This document shows, piece after piece, positions 1 to 6,941 of a stretch of DNA of 6,941 nucleotides (its first letter is position 1; the number at the start of each line of letters is the position of its first letter). The position numbers and the translations under genes are program-made. Where the stretch lies: NCBI GenBank assembly GCA_017999195.1, contig JAGOBP010000223.1:1-6941 (forward strand). Reading direction: 5' to 3'. The notes under the pieces were generated by a model. That model worked only from the letters and a program-made list of their open reading frames with translations, made no database searches and had not been told where the DNA came from. The DNA is from Thermoflexales bacterium (GTDB taxonomy: Bacteria > Chloroflexota > Anaerolineae > Fen-1058).

Positions 1-3000
1 ACAGGCGCACATTTTCCAGCGCCACGGCCGCCTGATTGGCCAGCGTCTGGCACAGCCGGATCTCGGCTTCAGTCCAGCGTCGCGCACTGCGGCTGTCCCA
101 GATGACGGCATACGCGCGGATTTTGCCTGCCACATTCATGGGCACCCGCAGGCTGCTTTGTCCGCCGTACGTGTGCAGTTGCTTCACGGCGACCGACTCG
201 GCTTGCGGGTCGTCAATCATCGTAATCGACGGTTGGCCTTGACGCAGAGCCTCCAATGTATCCGGCAGATCATCCAGCCGATAGGTCGCGCCCAGATCAG
301 AGACCCGCTCCAATTCATTGGCGGCCGGGCTGAAATACTCGGCCAGCATGTGCACGACGCTGGCGACCAGATCAACCGACAGCACGTACACGCTGGTGGC
401 GTCCACCGCCTGACACAGGCGCTGCGTGATCGTGTTGAGCACCGTGGTGCGATCGAGCGAGGCGGTCATGGCGCGGCTGCCGTCAAATAGCGCGGCCAAT
501 TCTTTCAGCCGCTGCTGCGCCGCATCAAACAACTGCGCATTCTCCAAGGCCACGGCGGCTTGCGCGGCAAAAATCTGCAAGCGTTCGGCGTGACTGGCCG
601 CATAGAAATTGGGCTGGCGACTGTCCAGCGCCAACATGCCCACGATCTGGCCTTTGACAATCATCGGCGCTACGATATTCGATTTGATCCAGTCGATCTC
701 GGGCACCTGCGTCCAGCTGGGATCGGTGTCGGTGTTGGCGATAAAGTGCGGTTGCTGGGTTTCGAGGATGCGTTGCAAGTTGGGCGTCTCTGCCACCACT
801 AGGTGGACCTCGCGGACTTTCGCGACCCGCTCGGGCGTGAGGTTGCCGACGATCCGCAAAACCCGCGTGACGCCATGTTCGATCAGCAAGAGCGAGGCCA
901 CATCATTGGGCACGATGTGACCGACATTCGACAAGATGCGGTCCAGCACTTCGTCCAGATCCAGCGTGCCGGCCAGCACGCCGGACGTGTCGCGCAGCGC
1001 TTCCGCCAGCGAGTGCTGCTCGCGTTCGGCCTGAAATAGCCGCGCGTTTTCAATGGCAATGGCGGCTTGATCGGCGAAAAATTGCAGGCGCTCGGCCACG
1101 ATCGGCGGGAAAAAATTGACTTGGCGGCTGTCCAGTTGAATGAACCCCACGACACTATCGCGCAGGTGGATGGGCGCGCCCACGTAGGACGCCTGCCAGT
1201 GCGTCGAAGGTGTATCGATCCAGTTGGGATAGGTCTTGATGTTGCTGATAATGCACGGTTGCCCCGTCTCTACCATCTGCCGCAGATTCGCCAGCTGCAT
1301 CACGGGCAAGCGCAGGCGGCGCACTTCCATGTTTAACTCAGGTGAGATCAGATCATAGCCGTGGCAGCGCGCCACTCGGCCGATCAGTTGGCCGGTGGTT
1401 GAGTCGATGAGCATGATGTTGGCCGCATCGTGCGGCGCGACGCGCCCGATATTGTCCAACACCCGATCGAGCACCTCGTCGACATTGAGCGTGCTGTTCA
1501 AGGCTGCGGCCGTGTCGCGCAGCGCCTCCATAAAGATTCGCTGCTCGCGCTCCGCGGCCAGCAGTTGTGCATTTTGAACGGCGACAGCAGCCTGATTGGC
1601 AAAAGTCGCCAGCAAGGCCAGTTCGTCGGGCGTAAACGTGCGCACCCGCCCGATCGATTTAACGGTGAGTACGCCGATCAAGTGTTCATCCCGCAGCATG
1701 CCGGCGGTCGCAATCGTCACCAGATCGTAATCCTGATACATCGCCGCGCCGGGCAAGTCGGGCATGGTTCGCAGGTCGGCAAAAACGAACGTCGGTTGAT
1801 TGGGTGTCAGCAGCTCCGTGTAGACTGACGCGGCAATCGGCGCAGCGCGGGCTAAAAAATCGTCGGGCAGCCCGGCCACGGCCGCAATGCGCAACTCGCC
1901 CCGGATCGCATCATGCACATAGACACTGGCCGCATCTGCTTTAAGCGCCTGCCGTGATTCATCACACACGGTCTGCAAAACGTCGGGCAATTCCGCCTGA
2001 GCGTTCAAGCGGGCGGCCAGCCGCGCTAGGGCTTCGGCCCGCGCGCGCTGGCGGCGCTCGGCGTCAAACAAGCGCGCATTCTCAATCACAATCGCGGCGG
2101 TGCTGGCAATGGCCATCAATAAATCGCCGTCTTCGGCACTGAAACGATCGACCTGATAACTTTGAACTTGCACCACGCCAATGACTTGATCTTTCGCCAG
2201 CATCGGCGCGAACAAGGCGGCGACCGGTGCTTGGTTACTGGCGGTTGTGATGATGGTCAGCGTGGGTTGTTGTGTCAGCCAGTCATTGGCGATGACGGTC
2301 TGCCGGGTGCGGATGGCCCGGCTCTGCGGCCCGTTGTTCAGCACGAGCGGCGCGAAGTCGGCCAGGTTGACTGGCTGGCCGTCGCTGATGCCGTAAGCGC
2401 AGCGGATCTGCTGTGTGGCCGGGTCAAACAAGGAGATGAGCGTAGTGGATAAGTCGGGCAGCAGTTGGGTCACGGCCCGCGCGAGCGGCTCGTAAACTTC
2501 AACCTCTGACAAGTTCTCTGCCAGGGCACGGCTTAACAGGTTGAGCGTGGCCAGCTGATCGGCGCGGCGCTGCGCTTGTTCATGTTCGGCGGCGCGTTGC
2601 AGCGCGCCGGCCACCACATCACCGCAGGCGACGAACAAGCGCTGTTCGTCCGCCGTGATCGGCTGGGTGCGGCCAACGACCAGCAGGCCCAGCGCCGCGC
2701 CTTGTGCCTGAAGCGGCGCGGCGCACAGATGGGGTAGCCGGCCGCCGCGATTGATCGGTTGAAACAGATCGCTGGCCGACCAGCGCGCGGCCAGCTGCAC
2801 CCGATCGGCGTGTGCAATTTCGGCGCGCAGTTGATCGTCGATCGGAATGCGTGTTCCGCGTGATTCCGACCACACGCCGCTGGCAACCTCAAACGTTACC
2901 GCGCGCGCGGCGGCATCGCACAGGCCAATGACCGCCCCTTCCACGCGCATCAAGGTGGTAATCTGTTCCAGCGCGGCGACCAGCATCTGGGCGCGGGTGG

Positions 3001-4054
3001 CCGCCGCTTGCATGGCGGCGGCGATGGCGGCGATGGCGGCAAATTCGCGCTCGCGCAGTTTGACCGCCGTAATATCACGCGACATGCCCACCAGGCCGAT
3101 GATCTGTCCGGCCTGATCGAAGAGGGCATTCTTGCTGACCGAGAACCAGCGCGGCTGCCCGGTGTGAGTGGGGTTGTATTCTTCACGGTTCAGGCTGGGG
3201 CGGCCGGTGGCAATCACCTGCCGTTCTTCGGCCAACATGATCTCGGCCAGATCCGGCGGGAAGAAATCGGCATCGGTTTTGCCCAGCGCTTCGTGCGGAT
3301 CGGTTACGCCCAGCACCCGGGCTTGAGCCTGGTTGATGCGGGTGAAGCGCGCCTGGGTATCTTTGAAGTAGATGGTGTCGACGGTGCTGTCCAGCAGGGC
3401 GCGCAGCACGTCACGCTCGCGCTCCAGCGCCAACTCGGTTTGTCGGCGTTCAGTAATGTCTTCCACTACGCCATCGTAAGCCACGATTGCCCCGCGGGCA
3501 TCGCGGCTGACGCGCGCATTCTCGCGTACGTAAATAGTCGTGTCGTCGCGGCGCTGCCATTCGGCTTCCAGTCCCACGATCTGCTCTTCATGCTCCAGCC
3601 GGGTGCGAAACACGTTGCGCTCATAGCGGGGGTTGAAGCCTTCGCGCTCTAGATTGCGTTGCGCCAACTCGGCCAGTGACGTATAACCCAGCATGTGAAG
3701 CAACGCCGGGTTGGCGGCCAGAATGCGGCCATCGGGGGTGGTGCGATAAATGCCGAGCGGGGTGTTGGCGAACAATTCACTGTAATGTTGTTCCAGCACC
3801 GCGCGTGTGCGGAGCGCGCGCCAGACCAGAAGATAAACCACAGCCGCAGAGACCAGGGTGAACAGCAAGTCTTCGGTGATGCCCCACAGCACCACGGCGG
3901 GGTCAGCCGTCAATAACTCGCTGACGAGCAGGTCGCCCAGTGACAGGCCGATCACGGCGACTAAGATGTAAATCAGCGTGATTCGCAGAGCGGATAGCCG
4001 GACTGGTGTGGTCATACTCGCGTGTTGCACAGACTGGGAGTCGGTTGGGCTCAT
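1..4054 (-). CDS. Membrane-anchored PAS-PAS-(GAF)6 sensor protein, 3' end beyond the window
   Basis: A large sensory protein, open for 1351 codons from ATG 4054-4052 to the left edge without a stop. A Lys/Arg-flanked hairpin comes first: transmembrane helices at about residues 22-43 and 57-79, joined by a short loop and followed by RALRTR, which puts the rest in the cytoplasm. Then come PAS1 92-205 (ending VVEDITERR), PAS2 212-330 (ending MSRDIT), an Ala-rich helix 336-356, and six GAF domains at about 340-490, 500-660, 672-832, 843-1005, 1017-1175 and 1183-1351. Most GAFs end in a helix of the type FADQAAIAIENARLF, which runs into the next domain. No kinase, GGDEF, phosphatase or cyclase domain lies in the visible part; the output is expected further left. 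The start is the first ATG after an in-frame TAA at 4108-4106. Its ribosome binding site is weak (GAGCGAAG), and the ATG of residue 14 (4015) is an alternative. The gene follows the histidine kinase in the same direction after 181 bp, so it may be co-transcribed or have its own promoter. It is most likely another histidine kinase or hybrid kinase, but that is inference. Confidence 0.92.
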   Translation of the reverse strand, partial: MSPTDSQSVQHASMTTPVRLSALRITLIYILVAVIGLSLGDLLVSELLTADPAVVLWGITEDLLFTLVSAAVVYLLVWRALRTRAVLEQHYSELFANTPLGIYRTTPDGRILAANPALLHMLGYTSLAELAQRNLEREGFNPRYERNVFRTRLEHEEQIVGLEAEWQRRDDTTIYVRENARVSRDARGAIVAYDGVVEDITERRQTELALERERDVLRALLDSTVDTIYFKDTQARFTRINQAQARVLGVTDPHEALGKTDADFFPPDLAEIMLAEERQVIATGRPSLNREEYNPTHTGQPRWFSVSKNALFDQAGQIIGLVGMSRDITAVKLREREFAAIAAIAAAMQAAATRAQMLVAALEQITTLMRVEGAVIGLCDAAARAVTFEVASGVWSESRGTRIPIDDQLRAEIAHADRVQLAARWSASDLFQPINRGGRLPHLCAAPLQAQGAALGLLVVGRTQPITADEQRLFVACGDVVAGALQRAAEHEQAQRRADQLATLNLLSRALAENLSEVEVYEPLARAVTQLLPDLSTTLISLFDPATQQIRCAYGISDGQPVNLADFAPLVLNNGPQSRAIRTRQTVIANDWLTQQPTLTIITTASNQAPVAALFAPMLAKDQVIGVVQVQSYQVDRFSAEDGDLLMAIASTAAIVIENARLFDAERRQRARAEALARLAARLNAQAELPDVLQTVCDESRQALKADAASVYVHDAIRGELRIAAVAGLPDDFLARAAPIAASVYTELLTPNQPTFVFADLRTMPDLPGAAMYQDYDLVTIATAGMLRDEHLIGVLTVKSIGRVRTFTPDELALLATFANQAAVAVQNAQLLAAEREQRIFMEALRDTAAALNSTLNVDEVLDRVLDNIGRVAPHDAANIMLIDSTTGQLIGRVARCHGYDLISPELNMEVRRLRLPVMQLANLRQMVETGQPCIISNIKTYPNWIDTPSTHWQASYVGAPIHLRDSVVGFIQLDSRQVNFFPPIVAERLQFFADQAAIAIENARLFQAEREQHSLAEALRDTSGVLAGTLDLDEVLDRILSNVGHIVPNDVASLLLIEHGVTRVLRIVGNLTPERVAKVREVHLVVAETPNLQRILETQQPHFIANTDTDPSWTQVPEIDWIKSNIVAPMIVKGQIVGMLALDSRQPNFYAASHAERLQIFAAQAAVALENAQLFDAAQQRLKELAALFDGSRAMTASLDRTTVLNTITQRLCQAVDATSVYVLSVDLVASVVHMLAEYFSPAANELERVSDLGATYRLDDLPDTLEALRQGQPSITMIDDPQAESVAVKQLHTYGGQSSLRVPMNVAGKIRAYAVIWDSRSARRWTEAEIRLCQTLANQAAVALENVRL
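530..1528 (-). repeat. Tandem duplicated GAF4-GAF5 modules within gene 2
   Basis: Two adjacent GAF domains of gene 2 (1528-1040 and 1006-530) are clear copies of each other at protein level. Both begin EALRDT, continue with a VLDR..L.N pattern and then P.D, and carry an NL...(L/V)ET.QP block, a P..W block, a LDSRQ.NF block and the closing QAA(I/V)A(I/L)ENA helix. The unit is about 174 codons from one EALRDT to the next. They are duplicated domains inside a working frame, not a mobile repeat. Confidence 0.8.
3012..3040 (+). repeat. Short GC-rich 9-bp tandem repeat inside gene 2
   Basis: The unit GCGATGGCG occurs twice in direct succession (3021-3029 and 3030-3038), flanked by a degenerate copy with an extra GCG. 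On the coding (minus) strand it encodes the Ala/Ile-rich helix AAIAAIAAAM that joins PAS2 to GAF1. Because the unit is a multiple of three, gain or loss of a copy would change helix length by three residues without breaking the frame. Confidence 0.6.
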
Positions 4055-4235
4055 CGACTTCGCTCGCTTTCTACCTGGCGCGGTTGGGCTGCAAACAGTG
4101 CGCGCTTATGGGGGGAATGATACTACAAATTAAGGCCGCGGTAAGCGTGGTGCGCGCGCAGAGTTTATCCGCGCTTAGCGTAGCGGTGCGAAGGTGATCG
4201 CTAATCTCTAGCAGAGGCAAGACTGTGGGGCCAGC
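4055..4235. other. Intergenic gap between the two sensor genes
   Basis: This is the only clearly non-coding stretch, 181 bp between the kinase stop and the start of the PAS-GAF gene. Just after the kinase stop I see only weak inverted matches, for example TAAGCG at 4142-4147 against CGCTTA at 4172-4177 with a 24-base loop, and the palindrome TGCGCGCGCA at 4151-4160. Neither is followed by a T-run on the minus strand, so no intrinsic terminator is supported. Read-through from the kinase into gene 2 is possible. Confidence 0.7.
4116..4133 (-). promoter_or_regulatory. AT-rich island, possible promoter for the PAS-GAF gene
   Basis: The one short AT-rich patch in the gap lies about 60-80 bp upstream of the gene 2 start. 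On the minus strand it reads TTAATTTGTAGTATCATT and contains -10-like hexamers TAGTAT (4125-4120) and TATCAT (4122-4117). No good -35 hexamer sits at the usual spacing, the nearest being a poor CGCTTA at 4147-4142. Position and base composition suggest a promoter, but the motif evidence is weak. Confidence 0.2.
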
Positions 4236-6941
4236 TTAGGCCGGTTGTAGCCACACCGTAAACGCCGCGCCTTGACCGGGTTGACTGTCCACCGTAATTT
4301 CACCGCCCAACTGCCCGACAATCTCGCGGCAGATGGCCAGCCCCAGGCCGGTGCCGGGCGCGCCGGACTTGCGGCCGGCCTCGCCGCGATAGAACCGCTC
4401 AAACAAGTGGGATGAATCTTTGGCCGTGATGCCGGGGCCACTGTCTTTAACCGTCAACGTAACCCAATCACGATCACGGCGCTGTTGTCGCGCGGTACTC
4501 AGCGTAATGACGCCGCCGGGCGGTGTGTAGTGCGTGGCATTCGTCATGAGGTTGGACATGATCTGGATGACGAGCGCTGGATCGGCCTGCGCCGGCGGCA
4601 GGTCCGCGGCCGGGCGGTTTTCCAGCAACAGGCCGCGCTCGGTAATCAAGGCGGCGCGATCAAAGACCAATTGGGTAATCAACAGGTTGACGTCGGTGGG
4701 CCGCAGTTCGATCGGGAGTTGACGCATATCGAGCCGCGAGATGCTCAACAGGTTCTCGATCAAATTTTCCAGGCGGCTGCTTTCACGCAGCAAGGTCTGC
4801 AAATATTGGGCCTGCTTCTCCGGCTTGCCGCGTTCCAACATGCTGAGATAGAGTTTTACATTGGCCAGCGGTGTGCGCAGCTCGTGGCTGACATTGGCGA
4901 CAAATTGATCCTTGAGGCGATCCAGTTCTTTCTGGCGCGTAATATCACGCTGTAAGCCGACAAAGCCAATGATCTGGCGGGCAGCATCCAGCAGCGGGGC
5001 GATGATCATGGCGGTGTCATACAGACTGCCGTCGCGATGCCGGTTGATGACCTCGCCGTGCCAGATGTCGCCGTGCAAAATGGTCTGCCACATTTGCGCA
5101 TGGGTGGCTACCGGGGTGCGATCGCTGCCCCACAGCCGCGGCGTTTGACCCAAGACTTGATCGGCAGTGTAGCCGGTGAGCCGCTCCATGGCGGGGTTCA
5201 CATACTCGATCGTGCCGTGAATATCCGTAAAGACGATGCCTTCCCCGGCCGTATCCAGGATGGCTTGCAGGCGCTGCCGCTCGCGTTCCAACTCGGCGGT
5301 GCGGCGCGCCACGCGGGCTTCCAATTCAGCGGCGTACTGCTGCACTTGCTCGTACAACTGCGCGTTTTGAATCGCCACACCGGCCTGATCGGCAAAGGCT
5401 TGCAGATGCTGGGCGTGCTGCCAGGTGAAGAAGCCGACGGCTTGACTGTACAGATTGAGGAAGCCGACAATTTGACCGCGCGCCCGAATGGGCGCACCCG
5501 CGTGCGAACCAATCCACTGTAACTCCGGCACCTTGACCCATTCGGCATAATCGCGCACATTGTTCACGATGTTGGCCTGACCACTGGCCAGCATCTGGCG
5601 CAGATTGGCGGCTTCAGCCATGGGCAGGTGGAAGCCGGTGGCGGGCACACTAATCCCGGGCCGTACGGCCAGCCGAACCGAGTGGGCGGTTTGACGATCG
5701 GCACTGATCAACAAAATGGTGGCACAGTCATTCGGCGCAATCCGATCCACATTGGTCAGGATCAGATCCAGCACCGATTCAAAATCCAGCGTGCTGTTGA
5801 GGGCGGCGGCCGTGTCGCGCAACGCCTCGGCCAGCGTGCGCTGCTCGCGCTCGGCGGCTTCGACGCGTTTGCGTTCCGTGATGTCGATGACAAAGCCGCG
5901 CAGTCCCACGGCGTGATCGTCGCGCAGAATGGGACTGACATAAACGGCCATCGGAAACATCTGACCGTCGCGGCGCACGGCGGTATATTCCTCGCCGATC
6001 GTGGCCTGCCCTTTGACCGGGCGAATCAAGTGCCGGGCGCGGGCGCGCTCGGTGGGCGCGATGGTCTGCAAGACGTTAAAGCCGCGCTCAATATCGGCCG
6101 GCGTGTAGCCAAACACCTCGTAGCCCATGCGGTTGACAAACGTCATCCGGCCCGCGGCGTCGGTTTCAAACACCACCTGCGGGAGCGACTCGGCCAGGTC
6201 GCGAAAGCGCTCTTCGCTTTCAAGCAAGGCTTGCCGCACCCGGCGCTGCTCGGTTACGTCTTCCAGCGTGCAGTCAAAATACACGGTATCGCGTGCTTGA
6301 TCTTGAATCACGCGGGCCGTGATCGCGCCCCAGAGCGCGCTGCCGTCGCGTCGTTTCAGGCGCAACTCGTAATTGGCGACGCGGCCGTGGTGCAGCAAAT
6401 GATCGGAGAAAGCCAGCCGCTCGGCCGGGTTAACGTACAGATCGGCCACGGCCACCGCGCGCAGCTCTTCCAGCGATTCGAAACCGAAAATCTTGAGGCA
6501 GGCGACGTTGGCCACTAGAAATTCACCGCGCGGGCCGGGTGTGGTGCGATATAGCCCCAACGGCAGATTATCGACCAGGGAGCGATAGCTTTCTTCACTG
6601 CGCCGCAAGGCTTCTTGAACGCGGCGGCTTTCGCTGATGTCGATGATGAAGCCGCTGAGGCCGATGGGCTGCTCGTTGCGCAGGATAGGGCTGGAATAGA
6701 CGGCGATCGGGAAAGTGGTGCCGTCGCGGCGCACGCCCGCGTATTCGTTAACGCCCGATTGTTCTCCCCGCAAAATTTGTTGGATATTTTCGCGGGCGCG
6801 GGCGTGATCGATCGGGCTGATCAAGTCCAGAACATTGAGGCCGCGCTCCAAGTCGGCGCGCGAATAGCCAAAGGCGGCGAAGCCCAGGTGGTTGGAGAAG
6901 ACCAATCGGCCGGCTGCATCCACCTCAAATACGATTTGCGG
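4236..6941 (-). CDS. Multi-PAS/GAF sensor histidine kinase, 5' end beyond the window
   Basis: A sensor histidine kinase that would autophosphorylate on His and pass the phosphate to a response regulator not seen here. About 901 codons are visible. Numbering residues from the GTG at 6923: PAS1 about 1-105 (its start is cut off), PAS2 110-228, PAS3 236-355, GAF 362-522, a charged coiled coil 523-556, PAS4 552-667, HisKA 668-735 and HATPase_c 777-893. The H-box is FVANVSHELRTP with the phospho-acceptor His680 (codon 4886-4884). The N-box has Asn791 and Asn795, G1 is DSGPGI at 827-832, the F-box is LFERF near 840, and G2 is GTGLGL at 857-862. All catalytic boxes are intact. The HExxT pattern after the His is the one linked to phosphatase activity in HisKA kinases. 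The TAA stop is at 4238-4236, directly after the ATPase domain, so there is no receiver domain. The GTG at 6923 is not the true start: the frame stays open to 6941 and the upstream residues PQIVFE continue the PAS fold, matching PQVVFE in PAS3. No membrane segment is visible in this part, so soluble or membrane-anchored cannot be decided. Confidence 0.95.
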   Translation of the reverse strand, partial: PQIVFEVDAAGRLVFSNHLGFAAFGYSRADLERGLNVLDLISPIDHARARENIQQILRGEQSGVNEYAGVRRDGTTFPIAVYSSPILRNEQPIGLSGFIIDISESRRVQEALRRSEESYRSLVDNLPLGLYRTTPGPRGEFLVANVACLKIFGFESLEELRAVAVADLYVNPAERLAFSDHLLHHGRVANYELRLKRRDGSALWGAITARVIQDQARDTVYFDCTLEDVTEQRRVRQALLESEERFRDLAESLPQVVFETDAAGRMTFVNRMGYEVFGYTPADIERGFNVLQTIAPTERARARHLIRPVKGQATIGEEYTAVRRDGQMFPMAVYVSPILRDDHAVGLRGFVIDITERKRVEAAEREQRTLAEALRDTAAALNSTLDFESVLDLILTNVDRIAPNDCATILLISADRQTAHSVRLAVRPGISVPATGFHLPMAEAANLRQMLASGQANIVNNVRDYAEWVKVPELQWIGSHAGAPIRARGQIVGFLNLYSQAVGFFTWQHAQHLQAFADQAGVAIQNAQLYEQVQQYAAELEARVARRTAELERERQRLQAILDTAGEGIVFTDIHGTIEYVNPAMERLTGYTADQVLGQTPRLWGSDRTPVATHAQMWQTILHGDIWHGEVINRHRDGSLYDTAMIIAPLLDAARQIIGFVGLQRDITRQKELDRLKDQFVANVSHELRTPLANVKLYLSMLERGKPEKQAQYLQTLLRESSRLENLIENLLSISRLDMRQLPIELRPTDVNLLITQLVFDRAALITERGLLLENRPAADLPPAQADPALVIQIMSNLMTNATHYTPPGGVITLSTARQQRRDRDWVTLTVKDSGPGITAKDSSHLFERFYRGEAGRKSGAPGTGLGLAICREIVGQLGGEITVDSQPGQGAAFTVWLQPA
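5358..5840 (-). repeat. GAF module in the kinase, copy of the GAF4/GAF5 type of gene 2
   Basis: The GAF domain of the kinase begins EALRDTAAALNSTL, identical over 14 residues to the start of GAF4 in gene 2. About 27 of the first 41 residues match GAF4 and about 25 of 41 match GAF5. Later blocks also align (NLRQM, GAPI, (I/V)VGF, the closing ADQA helix). At DNA level, 5788-5821 matches 1488-1521 at 31 of 34 bases, including 16 identical bases in a row (5806-5821 and 1506-1521). Confidence 0.75.
5859..6218 (-). repeat. PAS3 module of the kinase, duplicate of PAS1
   Basis: This PAS domain aligns over about 106 residues with the partial PAS1 at the right edge (6941-6610), with roughly half the residues identical and a one-residue gap. 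Shared blocks include DAAGR, ERG.NVL, ARAR, VRRDG, AVY and SPILR. A 14-base block, CCGTCGCGGCGCAC on the plus strand, is identical at 5965-5978 and 6721-6734. The unrelated PAS2 lies between them, so the copies are interleaved and not directly tandem. Confidence 0.75.

Noticed and set aside
3008..3652. A 214-codon open frame on the plus strand
   Set aside because: It is antisense to the PAS domains of gene 2, which are clearly recognisable on the minus strand. It has no recognisable domain of its own.
1..4054. GAF domains as bilin-binding phytochrome-like photosensors
   Set aside because: I see no conserved chromophore-binding Cys motif of phytochrome or cyanobacteriochrome GAFs in any of the six domains, and no PHY domain follows.
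4151..4160. Palindrome TGCGCGCGCA as an operator
   Set aside because: Such alternating GC palindromes are expected by chance in GC-rich DNA, and there is no second copy near the promoter region.
4142..4177. Possible terminator hairpin after the kinase
   Set aside because: The stem is only six bases with a 24-base loop, extension fails at the next bases, and there is no T-run on the minus strand.
4006..4197. A 63-codon plus-strand frame covering the intergenic gap
   Set aside because: It overlaps the start of gene 2, has no clear ribosome binding site and shows no recognisable motif; chance is the simpler explanation.
4883..4889. Possible inactive kinase (degenerate H-box)
   Set aside because: The H-box His, N-box Asn residues, G1, F-box and G2 are all intact, so there is no sign of a pseudokinase.
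5628..6518. A 296-codon open frame on the plus strand
   Set aside because: It lies wholly antisense to the PAS2-PAS3-GAF part of the kinase. Its translation is low in recognisable motifs and rich in Gly, Gln, Arg and His, as expected for a shadow of GC-rich coding DNA.

Overview
The window is moderately GC-rich and almost entirely coding, with all real coding content on the minus strand. It holds two very large co-directional sensory-protein genes, both cut by the window edges. Long multi-PAS/multi-GAF signalling proteins rich in Ala, Gln and Arg are typical of environmental bacteria with expanded two-component systems. Chloroflexota (Anaerolineae/Caldilineae-like) is my best guess, but it is an inference from architecture and style only; no marker gene is present.

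In transcription order (right to left), gene 1 (6941 down to 4236) is a sensor histidine kinase whose start lies outside the window. Its layout is PAS(partial)-PAS-PAS-GAF-coiled coil-PAS-HisKA-HATPase_c. All catalytic boxes are intact and the protein ends directly after the ATPase domain, with no receiver domain. A gap of 181 bp follows (4235-4055). It contains one short AT-rich island and no convincing terminator.

Gene 2 (4054 down to position 1 and beyond) starts inside the window and is open for 1351 codons without a stop. It encodes an N-terminal two-helix membrane hairpin, two PAS domains and six successive GAF domains. Its output domain, if it has one, lies beyond the left edge.

The two proteins are related. 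The GAF domain of the kinase resembles GAF4 and GAF5 of gene 2 more than the other gene 2 GAFs resemble each other, including a 34-bp block with 31 identical bases. One PAS domain in each protein also shares an unusual PLG-[IL]-YRTTP signature. Within gene 1, PAS1 and PAS3 are about half identical. The locus therefore looks like a sensor family built by domain duplication and shuffling. The two products plausibly work in the same signalling network, though no response regulator is visible here. I see no RNA genes, mobile elements, CRISPR arrays or defence genes, and no clear evidence of a new kind of system.
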